A stretch of 64,000 nucleotides of DNA. Origin: Bradyrhizobium sp. CCBAU 53351 (GTDB lineage Bacteria; Pseudomonadota; Alphaproteobacteria; Rhizobiales; Xanthobacteraceae). The stretch lies in assembly GCF_015291745.1 (NCBI RefSeq), contig NZ_CP030059.1, forward strand, positions 2,879,501-2,943,500. Direction: 5' to 3'. Shown in pieces: positions 27,252 through 37,232 of this stretch (position 1 is its first letter; the number at the start of each line of letters is the position of its first letter). Below the pieces are notes generated by a model that saw only the letters and a list, made by a program, of their open reading frames with translations, was not told where the DNA came from and did no database searches. The position numbers and the translations under genes were made by a program.

Positions 27252-28136
27252 ATGACGCCCTATGACTTCAAATATCCCGATACGCGCCGGCGGCGGTTCC
27301 GTCCGATTCCGGTGCGGATGCTGGTGCCCAACGTCATCACGCTGCTGGCGATCTGCGCCGGCCTGACCTCGATCCGCCTGTCGATCGAAGGGCGGATGTC
27401 GCTCGCCGTCTACGCCATCGTGTTCGCCGCCGCGCTCGACGGTATCGACGGGCGCATCGCGCGCATGATCAAGGGGCAGTCCAAGTTCGGCGCAGAGCTC
27501 GACAGCCTCGCCGATTTCGTCAATTTCGGCGTCGCGCCCGGCCTGATGCTGTATTTCTGGCAGCTGCACGAGCTCGGCAATGCCGGCTGGATCGCCGCCA
27601 TGGTGTTCGCGATTTCCGGCGGCCTGCGTCTCGCGCGCTTCAACGCCACGATGGACGATCCGAACAAGCCGGCTTTCGCCGCCAATTTCTTCACCGGCGT
27701 GCCGGCGCCCGCTGGTGCGATCACCGTGCTGCTGCCGATCTATGTCGCGTTCCTCGATCTCGGCCGCTGGCCGGCCGGGTTGACCGCCGCCTACACGCTG
27801 CTGATCGCGTTCCTGATGGTGTCGCGCCTGCCGGTGTTCTCCGGCAAGACCAAGCGCATGCGCGTGCCGCCGGAGCTGGTGCTGCCGGCGTTCGTCGCGG
27901 TGATCGTTTTCATCGCGCTATTGATCGCCTATCCCTGGCACGTGCTGTCGATCGGCACGGTGCTGTATCTTCTCGCCTTGCCGCTCGGCTACAAATCCTA
28001 TCGCGACCAGGCGCGTGCGTTGGAAACGGCCGGGCCGGCGGACGGCGAGGTCTCGTCGCCGCCCTCGGCGCCGACGCTGGCGAATTTGTCGGAGCCGCCC
28101 CACGAGGACGACGACCGGCCCGGACGGCTGCACTGA
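27252..28136 (+). CDS. pssA: CDP-diacylglycerol-serine O-phosphatidyltransferase
   Basis: A 294-residue polytopic membrane protein. The CDP-alcohol phosphotransferase motif DG-x2-AR-x8-G-x3-D-x3-D is complete at residues 66-88. It makes phosphatidylserine from CDP-diacylglycerol and serine, feeding the psd product just upstream. Around eight hydrophobic segments are visible, and a Pro/Ser-rich acidic tail follows at the C-terminus. The ATG at 27252 follows GGTGAGGACGAGCC. Confidence 0.93.
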   Translation: MTPYDFKYPDTRRRRFRPIPVRMLVPNVITLLAICAGLTSIRLSIEGRMSLAVYAIVFAAALDGIDGRIARMIKGQSKFGAELDSLADFVNFGVAPGLMLYFWQLHELGNAGWIAAMVFAISGGLRLARFNATMDDPNKPAFAANFFTGVPAPAGAITVLLPIYVAFLDLGRWPAGLTAAYTLLIAFLMVSRLPVFSGKTKRMRVPPELVLPAFVAVIVFIALLIAYPWHVLSIGTVLYLLALPLGYKSYRDQARALETAGPADGEVSSPPSAPTLANLSEPPHEDDDRPGRLH

Positions 28137-28258
28137 GCGGTTCTCGGGGATATCTGCCATGAAGGCGTGCTGAGTTGGGTTGAGGCCCGATCTCGGCTAT
28201 ATCGCCCTGTGCCGGCGGCACCGCGCCAACAGCGGCCGCCAATCTGGGAGAGAACGCC

Positions 28259-28978
28259 GTGACTGATAAAGCGACCGGGCCGCTGCCCGCTTCCGTGCTC
28301 GAAGCGCTGGGCCGCTACGACACGCCGACGATCTGCAATGCCATGGAGATCGTGGCGCCCGAGCGCCGGCTGATCGGCTACACCACCAAGCAACTGGTCT
28401 GCCCGTTCCCCGATCTGCCGCCGATCGTCGGCTATGCCCGCACGGTCGCGATCCGCTCCGTGCTGAAGTCATCGCTCCCGCCCGAAGAGCAGTCCAAGCG
28501 CCGCATCGAATATTACGAATATGTCGGCACCGGCCATGGCCCGCGCATCTCGGTGATCCAGGACATCGACGGCCCCGATGTCGGCTATGGTGCGTTCTGG
28601 GGCGAGGTGCAGAGCAACGTGCACAAGGCGCTCGGCTGCCTCGGCGTCATCACCGACGGCTCGATCCGCGACATTCCGCAATGGGCGCCGGGCTTCCAGG
28701 CCCTGGCCGGCTCGATCGGCCCGTCCCATGCCTGGGTGCATGCGGAAAGCTTTGGCGGCGAGGTGCGCGTTGCCGGCATGACCGTGAGGTCGGACGACCT
28801 GATCCATGCCGACCAGCACGGCGCCATCGTGATCCCGCTCGACATCGCTGCCAAGCTGCCCGAGGCCGCCGAGCTCTGCGGCCGCCGCGAGACGCCGATC
28901 CTGGAGATCGCCCGCAGCCCAGACTTCTCGCTGGAGAAGCTGAAGGCGGCGCTGAAGCGCTCGGCGGAAATTCACTGA
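28259..28978 (+). CDS. RraA-like / HMG-aldolase-family protein
   Basis: A 239-residue member of the RraA / 4-hydroxy-4-methyl-2-oxoglutarate aldolase family. The signature is GCLGVITDGSIRDIPQW near residue 127, with the Arg-Asp pair that in the aldolases binds substrate and metal. DADQHGAIVIP-type (here HADQHGAIVIPLD) follows. Members are often mislabelled as RNase E regulators; those with the full Asp-Gly...Arg-Asp motif are more likely lyases. The start is a GTG after GGGAGAGAACGCC. It stands alone downstream of pssA. Confidence 0.8.
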   Translation: MTDKATGPLPASVLEALGRYDTPTICNAMEIVAPERRLIGYTTKQLVCPFPDLPPIVGYARTVAIRSVLKSSLPPEEQSKRRIEYYEYVGTGHGPRISVIQDIDGPDVGYGAFWGEVQSNVHKALGCLGVITDGSIRDIPQWAPGFQALAGSIGPSHAWVHAESFGGEVRVAGMTVRSDDLIHADQHGAIVIPLDIAAKLPEAAELCGRRETPILEIARSPDFSLEKLKAALKRSAEIH

Positions 28979-28992
28979 CGCGACTGAACGGC

Positions 28993-29286
28993 TTACGGCC
29001 GCGACGCCGGCCGTAGGCCGCCTTGTTCCGTCAGAAACAGCGCGGCCTGATCCGGCTCGCCAAACACCGCGGCGGCGCATCCGATCAGGGTGAAGCCGCC
29101 GGCGAGGTCCCACAGCGTGAGACCCTCCGCATTGTCGGGGAGATGAATGAGGCGCGCTGCGATCACCGCGAAGGCGGCCTCGGCAAACAGCGCAAGGCTG
29201 AAGGCGGGCAGCACGAGCTCCGGCTCGAGCAGGTGGAGCGCCAACACCGCAGGCAGCGCGGTGAGAAGACTGAACAGCGTCAACAT
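28993..29286 (-). CDS. Small membrane protein (97 aa)
   Basis: A 97-residue protein with two or three hydrophobic segments: residues 1-18, 26-48 (VLPAFSLALFAEAAFAVIAARL) and 60-75 (LAGGFTLIGCAAAVFG). I recognise no named family. It converges on the RraA-like gene and its start is 299 bases from the motA-like gene. The pattern of hydrophobicity supports it being a real gene. Confidence 0.6.
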   Translation of the reverse strand: MLTLFSLLTALPAVLALHLLEPELVLPAFSLALFAEAAFAVIAARLIHLPDNAEGLTLWDLAGGFTLIGCAAAVFGEPDQAALFLTEQGGLRPASRP

Positions 29287-29585
29287 GGCGATTGCTCCCG
29301 CGATCGGTATGCGGTGCTGCTACATGACACCAAAGGCTCCATGGCCTCGATGTGGCGCAGGGCCGCAGCGGCGGGGCGTCCGGTTGCCGCCGGTATGGTT
29401 AGCGAAGTGTTGAAATTCCTATCGCGGGACGGCAATCGACACGCCTCCAGCGGCGCCTACTGCGCTGTCCAGACTTAACCTTTACGCGGCTTTAAGGGCA
29501 GCGCTCTAGGGTTTCCGATGCGGTTCGGGGTTGGGCCGCGCCAGCGGCCAGGACGGCCGTTGTTGCGTACGCGTTGGAGTATCCC
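29287..29585. other. Intergenic region before motA
   Basis: About 300 bases that should include promoters for the divergent small membrane protein and the motAB pair. No convincing coding sequence or perfect long palindrome was seen. Confidence 0.35.
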
Positions 29586-30359
29586 ATGGATATCATGACG
29601 AGCGTCGGGCTCACGGCGGGCATCATCGTCATCACCGCGATGATCTTCATGGGCGGCGACCTGCACATGTTCATCTCCGAACATGCGATGATCATCATCT
29701 TCGGCGGCTCGATCTCCGCTACCATGATCCGCTTTCCGCTCTCGGCACTCCTGCACGGCCTTCCGCTCGGCGCCAAGTTCGCCTTCACCATGAGCCGCCT
29801 GTCCGCGCACGACCTCGTCGACGAACTCGCCCGCATCGCCGAGATCGCCCGCAAGCAGGGCCCGGTGGGTCTCGAAAAGGTCGAGACCGACGAGCCGTTC
29901 CTCGCCAAGGGCATCCGCTACGTCGCCGACGGCTACGACCTCGACTTCATCCGCGACAATCTCGAGCGCGACCGCGACAACTTCCTCATGCACCTCGACG
30001 AAGGCAGCAAGATCTACCGCGCCATCGGCGACTGCGCCCCGGCGTTCGGCATGATCGGCACCCTGATCGGCATGGTGCAGATGTTCGCCAACATGACCGA
30101 CCCTTCCAAGCTCGGCCCGTTCATGGCGACCGCGCTGCTCGCCACGCTTTACGGTGCGCTGGTCGCGAACCTGTTCTGTCTGCCGATCGCCGACAAGCTG
30201 CACGGCAAGCTGCTCGACGAGGAGACCAATCGCACGCTGATCATCGACGGCATCCTGATGATCCGCGACTCCAAGAGCCCGACGCTCGTGCGCGAAATGC
30301 TGCTGGCCTATCTGCCGGAGAAGCATCGTCACGCCGAGGGCGAGCCGGTGCCGGCGTAA
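29586..30359 (+). CDS. motA: Flagellar motor stator protein MotA/PomA-like
   Basis: A 257-residue membrane protein of the MotA/TolQ/ExbB family, PomA type. Four transmembrane helices are visible: two near the N-terminus (residues 4-23, 29-48) and two later in the PAFGMIGTLIGMVQMF and LATLYGALVANLFCLPIAD segments. The large cytoplasmic loop (residues about 55-145) contains charged residues that contact the rotor. The ATG at 29586 follows TTGGAGTATCCC. It pairs with the adjacent MotB-like gene to form an ion channel stator. No other flagellar gene is in the window. Confidence 0.85.
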   Translation: MDIMTSVGLTAGIIVITAMIFMGGDLHMFISEHAMIIIFGGSISATMIRFPLSALLHGLPLGAKFAFTMSRLSAHDLVDELARIAEIARKQGPVGLEKVETDEPFLAKGIRYVADGYDLDFIRDNLERDRDNFLMHLDEGSKIYRAIGDCAPAFGMIGTLIGMVQMFANMTDPSKLGPFMATALLATLYGALVANLFCLPIADKLHGKLLDEETNRTLIIDGILMIRDSKSPTLVREMLLAYLPEKHRHAEGEPVPA

Positions 30360-30383
30360 GCCCGGCCGCCGGGATTTTCAGCC

Positions 30384-31214
30384 ATGGCCAAGAAGAAACG
30401 CGGCGATGCGCATGGAGGCGGTCACGGCTGGTTCGTGACCTTCGCCGACCTCATGGGCCTGATGATGAGCTTCTTCGTGATGCTCGTCGCGTTCTCGACG
30501 CAGGACGCCAACAAGCTGAAGATCGTCGCCGGCTCGATGCGCGACGCCTTCGGCGTGCAGAGCGAAGCGCGCTATGCCGGCATTGTCGAATCCGACGGTC
30601 TGCCGACCCGCCCGCGGCTGAAGAACGTCGACCACATCCAGCCCGAGGATGCCTCCAATACGCCGACGCCGGACCAGGAAGACCGCGACAAGACGTCCGG
30701 CGCGAAGATCAAGGTCGACCGCAATTTCGCGCTTGCCGCGGCCTCGTTGCGCCAGGCGCTGCAGGACATGCCGGAGCTGACCGAGATGTCCAAGCACATC
30801 ATGTTCGAGGAGACCAAGCAGGGGCTCAACCTGGAGATCGTCGACCAGGACGGCCGCTCGATGTTCGCCGACGGCTCCAAGGTGCCCTATGACCGCACCC
30901 GCCGCCTGGTCGAGAAGCTCGCGATCCCGCTCAAGGCCACGCCGCTCCGCGTCTCCATCGCCGGTCATACCGCGGCCGGCTTCGTGCCGACCCGCAGCGA
31001 ATACGGTGCCTTCGACCTGTCGGCGGACCGCGCCAATGCCGTGCGCCAGATCCTCGAGCGCGAGGGCCTGCCGCCCTCGCACATCTTCGCCGTCTCCGGC
31101 AAGGCGGACACCCAGCCGCTGTTTCCGGACGATCCTTCGCTCGCGGCCAACCGGCGGGTGACCATCACCCTGATGCGCGAGGATCCGCCGCTGCCGCCGA
31201 ATCTGAAGCCGTGA
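30384..31214 (+). CDS. motB: Flagellar motor stator protein MotB/PomB-like
   Basis: A 276-residue protein with a single N-terminal transmembrane helix and a C-terminal OmpA-like peptidoglycan-binding domain. The ion-binding aspartate is Asp22 in WFVTFADLMGLMMSFFVML, near-identical in layout to stator proteins. The OmpA-like segment (SADRANAVRQILEREGLPPS ... ANRRVTITLM) anchors the stator to the cell wall. It lies 24 bases after the MotA-like gene. FADLM resembles the sodium-type PomB motif, but the ion cannot be decided from sequence alone. Confidence 0.85.
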   Translation: MAKKKRGDAHGGGHGWFVTFADLMGLMMSFFVMLVAFSTQDANKLKIVAGSMRDAFGVQSEARYAGIVESDGLPTRPRLKNVDHIQPEDASNTPTPDQEDRDKTSGAKIKVDRNFALAAASLRQALQDMPELTEMSKHIMFEETKQGLNLEIVDQDGRSMFADGSKVPYDRTRRLVEKLAIPLKATPLRVSIAGHTAAGFVPTRSEYGAFDLSADRANAVRQILEREGLPPSHIFAVSGKADTQPLFPDDPSLAANRRVTITLMREDPPLPPNLKP

Positions 31215-31322
31215 GCACGATCCGGAGACGGTGAGCACCGGTCTTCCAACAGGCTCCCTTGCGCTACCATCTTACCTGAGGCATGTCGTCGCGCTGACGA
31301 TAAGCGTGGCTGTGGTGTCACA

Positions 31323-31378
31323 GCTTCCGGCTCGGCGCCTGCTATGGTGGTGCGCCGATTGACACGCGCGCCGGAAGC
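31323..31378 (+). promoter_or_regulatory. Nested stem-loop in the kup leader
   Basis: An outer nine-base-pair inverted repeat (GCTTCCGGC at 31323-31331, GCCGGAAGC at 31370-31378) encloses a contiguous seven-base-pair stem (TCGGCGC at 31332-31338, GCGCCGA at 31352-31358) with an eleven-base bulge on the 3' side. It ends 48 bases before the first kup start codon and has no T-run, so it is not an ordinary terminator. It could be a structured 5' leader. Confidence 0.45.
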
Positions 31379-31426
31379 GTCAAAAGGCGCCGGATCAATT
31401 CCAGGGAAGAAGCGTTTTCCACCTTC

Positions 31427-33325
31427 ATGACGGCGAGCATCACACAGGCCGAGACCCAGGAAGGGCCGGTCACATCAGGTTTTTGGGCCCTTACGCTCGG
31501 GAGCATCGGCGTCGTCTTCGGCGATATCGGCACCTCGCCGCTCTACGCATTCCACGAGGCGGTCAAGGGCGCGGCCCATGGCGAGCCGGTCTCGCGGGTC
31601 ATCGTGCTCGGCGTGCTCTCGCTGATCCTGTGGGCGCTTTTGATCGTCGTCACGGCCAAATACGTCCTGCTGCTGCTCCGCGCAGACAATAACGGGGAGG
31701 GCGGCACGCTCTCGCTGATGGCGCTCGGCCAGCGGGCGCTCGGGCGGCGAAGCTGGGTTCTGCTCGCCCTCGGCGTGGTCGGCGCTTCGATGTTCATCGG
31801 CGATTCCATGATCACGCCGGCGATCTCGGTGCTATCGGCAGTGGAAGGCCTCAAGCTCGCAACTCCTGCGTTCGAGCACTATGTCGTGCCGCTCACGGTC
31901 CTCATTCTGGCGTTGCTGTTCGCGGTCCAGAGCAAGGGGACCGCGCTAGTCGCCTCGGCCTTCGGACCGGTGATGGTGATCTGGTTCACCGTCATCGCCG
32001 TGATGGGGGCTGTCCACATCGTCGATGATCCCTCCGTGCTGGCGGCGATCAATCCCTATTACGCGGTGCAGTTCGTGCTGTCGCACGGCACGATCGGGCT
32101 CGTGACGCTCGGTGCCGTGTTCCTGGCGGTCACCGGAGGTGAGGCGCTTTACGCCGATCTCGGCCATTTCGGCCGCAAGCCGATCCAGCTCGCCTGGATG
32201 TTCTTCGTGTTGCCCGCGCTCTTGATCAACTATTTCGGGCAAGGTGCGCTGGTGCTGTCCGACCCCAGCGCGATCGAGCACTCGTTCTATCGCATGGTGC
32301 CCGAGAGTCTGGTGCTGCCGCTCGTCGGGCTTGCGACCGCGGCGACCGTCATCGCGAGCCAGGCCGTGATCACCGGGGCCTATTCGCTGGTCTATCAGGC
32401 GGTGCAGCTTGGTCTCCTGCCGCGCTTCGAGGTCCGCTATACCTCCGAGACCCATGCCGGCCAGATCTATCTGCCGCGCGTGAACCGGCTGCTCCTGATC
32501 GGCGTGATGCTGCTGGTGCTGCTGTTTCACACCCCGAGCAACCTGGCCTCGGCCTACGGCATCGCGGTCTCCACCACCATGGTTGCCGACGGCATCATGG
32601 GCTTCGTCGTGATCTGGAAACTGTGGAACTGGCGCGCCGCCACCGCGGCGGCCGTGATCGTGCCCTTCGTCGTGGTCGACATCAGCTTTTTTAGCGCCAA
32701 TCTCCTGAAGCTGCTGGAGGGCGCCTGGGTGCCGCTGCTGTTCGGCGTCGCCATGGCGGGAACGATCTGGACCTGGCGGAAGGGATCCGGGATTCTGATC
32801 CAGAAGACGCGCCGGATCGAGGTGCCGCTCGACGACCTGATCCGGAGCCTCGAGAAGCGGCCGCCGCACATCGTCAAGGGGACCGCGGTGTTCCTGACCA
32901 GCGATCCCTCGTTCGTCCCCACCGCGCTGCTGCACAATCTCAAGCACAACAAGGTGCTGCACGAGCACAACGTGATCCTGACCATCGAGACCGCCCACAC
33001 GCCGCGGGTCGATTTGGCGGAGCGCTTCCGCATGGAGAAGGTCAGCGACAAGTTCTCCAAGGTCCGCCTGCGCTTCGGCTTCATGGAGCAGCCGAACGTG
33101 CCCAAGGCGCTCGCGATCGCGCGCAAGCAGGGCTGGCAGTTCGACATCATGTCCACGTCATTCTTCGTGTCACGACGGTCGCTGAAGGCCTCGGCGCAGT
33201 CGGGCATGCCGCTGTGGCAGGATCATTTGTTCATTGCCCTCAGCCGGTCGGCGAACGATGCCACGGACTATTTCCAGATTCCCACCGGGCGCGTGGTTGA
33301 AGTCGGAACCCAAGTCACCATCTAG
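31427..33325 (+). CDS. kup: Kup-type potassium uptake protein (copy 1)
   Basis: A 632-residue potassium transporter of the Kup/HAK family with about twelve transmembrane helices in the first 450 residues and a hydrophilic C-terminal domain. The [11 protein letters not shown] motif lies at residues 34-44, and [16 protein letters not shown] follows near residue 85. It imports K+ by proton symport across the inner membrane. A second, clearly paralogous kup gene follows 140 bases downstream. The first residues [18 protein letters not shown] are polar and differ from copy 2. Confidence 0.93.
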   Translation: MTASITQAETQEGPVTSGFWALTLGSIGVVFGDIGTSPLYAFHEAVKGAAHGEPVSRVIVLGVLSLILWALLIVVTAKYVLLLLRADNNGEGGTLSLMALGQRALGRRSWVLLALGVVGASMFIGDSMITPAISVLSAVEGLKLATPAFEHYVVPLTVLILALLFAVQSKGTALVASAFGPVMVIWFTVIAVMGAVHIVDDPSVLAAINPYYAVQFVLSHGTIGLVTLGAVFLAVTGGEALYADLGHFGRKPIQLAWMFFVLPALLINYFGQGALVLSDPSAIEHSFYRMVPESLVLPLVGLATAATVIASQAVITGAYSLVYQAVQLGLLPRFEVRYTSETHAGQIYLPRVNRLLLIGVMLLVLLFHTPSNLASAYGIAVSTTMVADGIMGFVVIWKLWNWRAATAAAVIVPFVVVDISFFSANLLKLLEGAWVPLLFGVAMAGTIWTWRKGSGILIQKTRRIEVPLDDLIRSLEKRPPHIVKGTAVFLTSDPSFVPTALLHNLKHNKVLHEHNVILTIETAHTPRVDLAERFRMEKVSDKFSKVRLRFGFMEQPNVPKALAIARKQGWQFDIMSTSFFVSRRSLKASAQSGMPLWQDHLFIALSRSANDATDYFQIPTGRVVEVGTQVTI

Positions 33326-33343
33326 AACGCAACTGCTGCATCT

Positions 33344-33357
33344 ATGCAAATTTGCAT
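33344..33357. promoter_or_regulatory. Perfect 14-bp palindrome between the kup genes
   Basis: ATGCAAATTTGCAT reads the same on both strands. It lies 18 bases after the first kup stop and 109 bases before the second kup start, a plausible operator for the second copy. It is notably AT-rich for this genome. Confidence 0.4.
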
Positions 33358-33465
33358 GGCTAAGGCCCGGAATCGGGCTAGGCTATGCCGGCAGCGCAGG
33401 ACTATAAGCCGCGCGCTCTTCCGCCATTGTGCAGTGAAGCATTTTAGAGGCCATTGGGCTCTCCC

Positions 33466-35394
33466 ATGACAAGTGACGTAGCGATTTCCGCCCCGGAAAC
33501 GGCGGCGGCCAATGGGCATGGCGATGCCCACACGACCGCTGGTTTCGGTGCGCTGACCCTCGGCAGCATCGGGGTCGTCTATGGCGATATCGGCACCAGC
33601 CCGCTCTACGCCTTCCGCGAGGCGGTGATGGCTGCCTCGGGCGCCGAGGGGCTGCCGACGCCGGCCGCGGTGCTCGGCGTGCTCTCGCTGATCCTGTGGG
33701 CGCTGATCGTCGTGGTGACGCTCAAATACGTCGTGATCCTGCTCCGGGCCGACAACAATGGCGAGGGCGGCACGCTGGCGCTGATGGCGCTGGCCCAGCG
33801 TGCGGTCGGCACTGGGGGCGCCACCATCGTCCTGCTCGGCATCATCTCCGGCGCGCTGTTCTACGGCGATGCCGTGATCACGCCGGCGCTCTCGGTGCTA
33901 TCGGCGATCGAGGGCATGAAGGACGTCACGCTGCGGTTCGAGCCCTATATCGTGCCGCTGACGGTGGTGATCCTGGTCTGCCTGTTTGCCGTGCAGTCGC
34001 GCGGCACCGCCCGCGTCGCCGCCTTCTTCGGTCCGATCATGTGCGTCTGGTTCGCAGTCATCGCGGCGGCGGCCATCCATCCGATCATCCAGCAGCCCCA
34101 GGTGCTGCTGGCCCTGAACCCGCTCTACGCCGTGTCCTTCATGCTCCACCACGGCATCATCGGCTTCGTGACGCTGGGCGCCGTGTTCCTGGCGGTCACG
34201 GGTGCGGAGGCGCTCTATGCCGATCTCGGCCATTTCGGCAAACGGCCGATCCAGATCGCCTGGCTGTCGATCGTGCTGCCCTCGCTGGCGCTGAACTATC
34301 TGGGGCAGGGCGCGCTGGTGCTCAGCGATCCCGGCGCGATCGTGAGCCCGTTCTTCCAGCTCTTCCCGCAAGGCTTCTTCCGCGGCTGCATGGTCGTGCT
34401 CGCCACCATGGCGACCGTCATTGCCAGCCAGGCCGTGATCACCGGCGCCTATTCTCTAACGCGCCAGGCGATCCAGCTCGGCCTGCTGCCGCGCTTCGAA
34501 ATTCGCCATACGTCCGAAGCCCATTCCGGCCAGATCTTCATCCCCCGCATCAACCAGCTGCTGCTGGTCGCGGTGGTGCTGCTGGTGCTGTTGTTTCGCT
34601 CATCCAGCGCGCTGGCCTCAGCCTACGGCATCTCCGTCACCGGGACCATGGTGGTCACGGCGATGATGGGTTTTGTCGTGATCTGGAAGGGCTGGCAATG
34701 GAAGCCGCTTGCGGCCGCGGCACTGATCGCCCCGTTCCTGTGCCTCGACCTGACCTTCCTCACGGCGAACCTGCTCAAGGTGTTCGAGGGCGGCTGGGTG
34801 CCGCTGGCGCTCGGCGCGCTCATGATCATCCTGATGTACACGTGGCGGCGCGGCAGCCGGCTGCTGTTCGAGAAGTCGCGCAAGCTCGAGTTCCCGCTCG
34901 CCGACCTTGTGGCGATGCTGGAGAAGCGGCCCCCGCAGCGCGTGCCGGGCACCGCCGTGTTCCTGACCTCGGACCCGCTCAGCGCGCCGACCGCGCTGAT
35001 GCATAGTCTGAAACACTACAAGGTCCTGCACGAGAAGAACGTCATCCTCACCATCGAGACGGCGCAGACCCCGCGGATCGATCCCGCCGAGCGCGTCAGG
35101 CTGGAGCAGATCTCGCCGACCTTCTCCAAGGTGACGCTCAAGTTCGGCTTCATGGAATCGCCCAACGTGCCGAAGGCCCTCGCGATCGCGCGCAAGCTCG
35201 GCTGGCAGTTCGACATCATGTCGACTTCGTTCTTCCTGTCGCGGCGGGCGCTGAAGCCTGCCGCGCATTCGGGCATGCCGCGCTGGCAGGACCGGCTGTT
35301 CATCTCGCTCAGCCGCTCCGCCAACGACGCCACGGACTATTTCCAGATCCCGAGCGGTCGCGTGGTCGAGGTCGGTACCCAGGTGGCGATCTAA
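33466..35394 (+). CDS. kup: Kup-type potassium uptake protein (copy 2)
   Basis: A 642-residue Kup transporter, paralogous to the gene just upstream; shared segments include [48 protein letters not shown] and the C-terminal [10 protein letters not shown]. About twelve membrane helices. It starts [20 protein letters not shown], an Ala/Asn-rich cytosolic N-terminus. Rhizobia often carry tandem kup copies that differ in affinity or regulation; which is which cannot be told here. Confidence 0.93.
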   Translation: MTSDVAISAPETAAANGHGDAHTTAGFGALTLGSIGVVYGDIGTSPLYAFREAVMAASGAEGLPTPAAVLGVLSLILWALIVVVTLKYVVILLRADNNGEGGTLALMALAQRAVGTGGATIVLLGIISGALFYGDAVITPALSVLSAIEGMKDVTLRFEPYIVPLTVVILVCLFAVQSRGTARVAAFFGPIMCVWFAVIAAAAIHPIIQQPQVLLALNPLYAVSFMLHHGIIGFVTLGAVFLAVTGAEALYADLGHFGKRPIQIAWLSIVLPSLALNYLGQGALVLSDPGAIVSPFFQLFPQGFFRGCMVVLATMATVIASQAVITGAYSLTRQAIQLGLLPRFEIRHTSEAHSGQIFIPRINQLLLVAVVLLVLLFRSSSALASAYGISVTGTMVVTAMMGFVVIWKGWQWKPLAAAALIAPFLCLDLTFLTANLLKVFEGGWVPLALGALMIILMYTWRRGSRLLFEKSRKLEFPLADLVAMLEKRPPQRVPGTAVFLTSDPLSAPTALMHSLKHYKVLHEKNVILTIETAQTPRIDPAERVRLEQISPTFSKVTLKFGFMESPNVPKALAIARKLGWQFDIMSTSFFLSRRALKPAAHSGMPRWQDRLFISLSRSANDATDYFQIPSGRVVEVGTQVAI

Positions 35395-35405
35395 TTTAGC
35401 TCCGC

Positions 35406-35508
35406 TGTCATCGCCCGGCTTGACCGGGCGATCCAGTACGCCGAGACGGGTGTGGTTGAGCCGCGAAGCCGCGGCGTACTGGATTCCCCGCCTTCGCGGG
35501 GAATGACA
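35406..35508. repeat. Cruciform-like intergenic palindromic repeat
   Basis: A 103-base element bounded by TGTCAT and ATGACA. It contains two small hairpins (CGCCCGG/CCGGGCG and CCCCGC/GCGGGG) and a long inner inverted repeat of 13 bases (ATCCAGTACGCCG at 35431-35443, CGGCGTACTGGAT at 35472-35484). Such elements recur between genes in Bradyrhizobium and Rhodopseudomonas. The rest of the 304-base gap up to the rhodanese gene shows no coding signal. Confidence 0.7.
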
Positions 35509-35698
35509 CCGAGCGCGGAGTGAGAGAGCTGGGATACTCAGACATTCCGAAAGCCGCACTTCAAGTCGCTGCGATTTAGCTTTAACTTGCGCCGCGCGGC
35601 TCAAGCCTTTGTAGCGCTTGATTTTCGTCTCCCGAGAGGCGAGGTTGCCGCCGGCCGGGGACGCCCCGGCATGCGGCCCCGCGACGTTGGAGGATGAT

Positions 35699-36025
35699 GT
35701 GGCAAACCAGGTACAGGATCTGACCCCGGACGAGGTCTCCAAAGGTGTCGCGGAAGGGCGCTATCTGCTGGTCGACGTGCGCGAGCCGAACGAGGTCCAA
35801 GCCGAGGCCTATCCTTACGGCGTCGTCGTGCCGCTCTCGACCTTCGATCCCAAGGCGATCCCCGATCCCCAAGGCAAAGAGGTCGTGTTCGCCTGCCGCT
35901 CGGGCAAGCGCTCGGTGACAGCTTCCCTTGCCGCCCAGGAGGCGGGCCTGCCTTACGACAAGCATTTGGCCGGCGGCATGCTCGGCTGGAAGGCGGCGGG
36001 TCTCCCCAGCAAGGTCGGCGGCTGA
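35699..36025 (+). CDS. Rhodanese-like sulfurtransferase
   Basis: A 108-residue single-domain rhodanese. The active-site loop is FACRSGKRS with the persulfide Cys66, and VDVREPNE is the conserved substrate-side motif. Such proteins transfer sulfur to thiols or thioredoxin-like acceptors in the cytosol. The start is a GTG at 35699 preceded by TTGGAGGATGAT, which is better supported than the upstream extension. It precedes the aminotransferase gene by nine bases, so the two are probably an operon. Confidence 0.85.
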   Translation: MANQVQDLTPDEVSKGVAEGRYLLVDVREPNEVQAEAYPYGVVVPLSTFDPKAIPDPQGKEVVFACRSGKRSVTASLAAQEAGLPYDKHLAGGMLGWKAAGLPSKVGG

Positions 36026-36034
36026 TCGGGCCCA

Positions 36035-37225
36035 ATGTCCAATTCGATGTCAAAGAGCTCCTCGCTGAACAAGGTCTTTGCCGACCTTCCCGTCACCATC
36101 TTCGAGGCGATGTCGCAGGCCGCGCGCGACAACAATGCGATTAATCTCGGCCAGGGTTTTCCTGACGATCCCGGCCCCGAGGACATCCGCCGCGCCGCGG
36201 CCGACGCCTCGCTGAACGGCTACAACCAGTACCCCTCGATGATGGGCCTGCCGGAACTGCGCCAGGCGATCGCGACCCATTACGGCCATTGGCACGGCCT
36301 CAACCTCGATCCGATGAGCGAGGTGATGGTGACATCGGGCGGCACCGAGGCGCTGACCTCGGCCATCCTCGCGGTGGTCCAGCCCGGCGACGAGGTGGTC
36401 TGCTTCCAGCCGGTCTATGATTCCTATTTGCCGATCATCCGCCAGGCCGGCGGCATCCCGCGTCTGGTCCGGCTCGAGCCGCCGCATTGGCGGCTGAATG
36501 AGGACATGCTGAAAAGCGTCTTCAATTCAAAGACCAAGGCGGTGCTGTTCAACAATCCCTTGAATCCGTCCGCGGTGGTCTATCCGCGCGAAGACCTCGA
36601 GCTGCTGGCGCGCTATTGCCAGGAGTTCGACGTCATCGCGATCTGCGACGAGGTCTGGGAGCACGTCACCTTCGACGAGCACAAGCACATCCCGCTGATC
36701 ACCCTCCCGGGCATGCGCGAGCGCACCATCAAGGTCGGCTCGGCGGGCAAGATCTTCTCGCTGACGGGGTGGAAGATCGGCTTCGTCTGTGCCGCGCCGC
36801 CGCTGCTGCGCGTCGCCGCCAAGGTGCACCAGTTCCTGACCTTCACCACCGCGCCGAACCTGCAGGCCGCCGTCGCCTATGGCCTCGGCAAGTCCGACGA
36901 CTACTTCCTGACCATGCGCAAGGATCTGACGCGGAGCAGGGACCGCCTGACCAAGGGGCTGGAGAGCCTCGGCTTCCCCGTGCTGAAGTCGCAAGGCACC
37001 TACTTCCTCACCGTCGACCTGTCGCCGCTCGGGCTCAACGAGAGCGACACCGAGTTCTGCTGGCGGATCGTGAAAGACTACAAGGTTGCGGCGATCCCGG
37101 TCTCGGCGTTCTACGAGCAGGACCCGGTGACTTCAGTGGTGCGCTTCTGCTTCGCCAAGAAGGACCAGACGCTGGACACCGCGCTGGAGCGGCTGTCGGA
37201 CGCGGTGCGCGGACGAAAGAGGTAA
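36035..37225 (+). CDS. PLP-dependent class I/II aminotransferase
   Basis: A 396-residue fold-type I aminotransferase resembling the methionine/kynurenine aminotransferase group (YbdL, KAT). The PLP Lys lies in SAGKIFSLTGWKIG near residue 239; NNPLNPSAVVYP, CDEVWEHVTFD and VRFCFAKKDQTL are other hallmarks. INLGQGFPDDPGPEDI is the usual N-terminal segment of this subgroup. The preceding rhodanese suggests a sulfur-amino-acid role, such as methionine transamination. Followed seven bases later by a polyamine-type binding protein gene. Confidence 0.85.
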   Translation: MSNSMSKSSSLNKVFADLPVTIFEAMSQAARDNNAINLGQGFPDDPGPEDIRRAAADASLNGYNQYPSMMGLPELRQAIATHYGHWHGLNLDPMSEVMVTSGGTEALTSAILAVVQPGDEVVCFQPVYDSYLPIIRQAGGIPRLVRLEPPHWRLNEDMLKSVFNSKTKAVLFNNPLNPSAVVYPREDLELLARYCQEFDVIAICDEVWEHVTFDEHKHIPLITLPGMRERTIKVGSAGKIFSLTGWKIGFVCAAPPLLRVAAKVHQFLTFTTAPNLQAAVAYGLGKSDDYFLTMRKDLTRSRDRLTKGLESLGFPVLKSQGTYFLTVDLSPLGLNESDTEFCWRIVKDYKVAAIPVSAFYEQDPVTSVVRFCFAKKDQTLDTALERLSDAVRGRKR

Positions 37226-37232
37226 GATAGCG

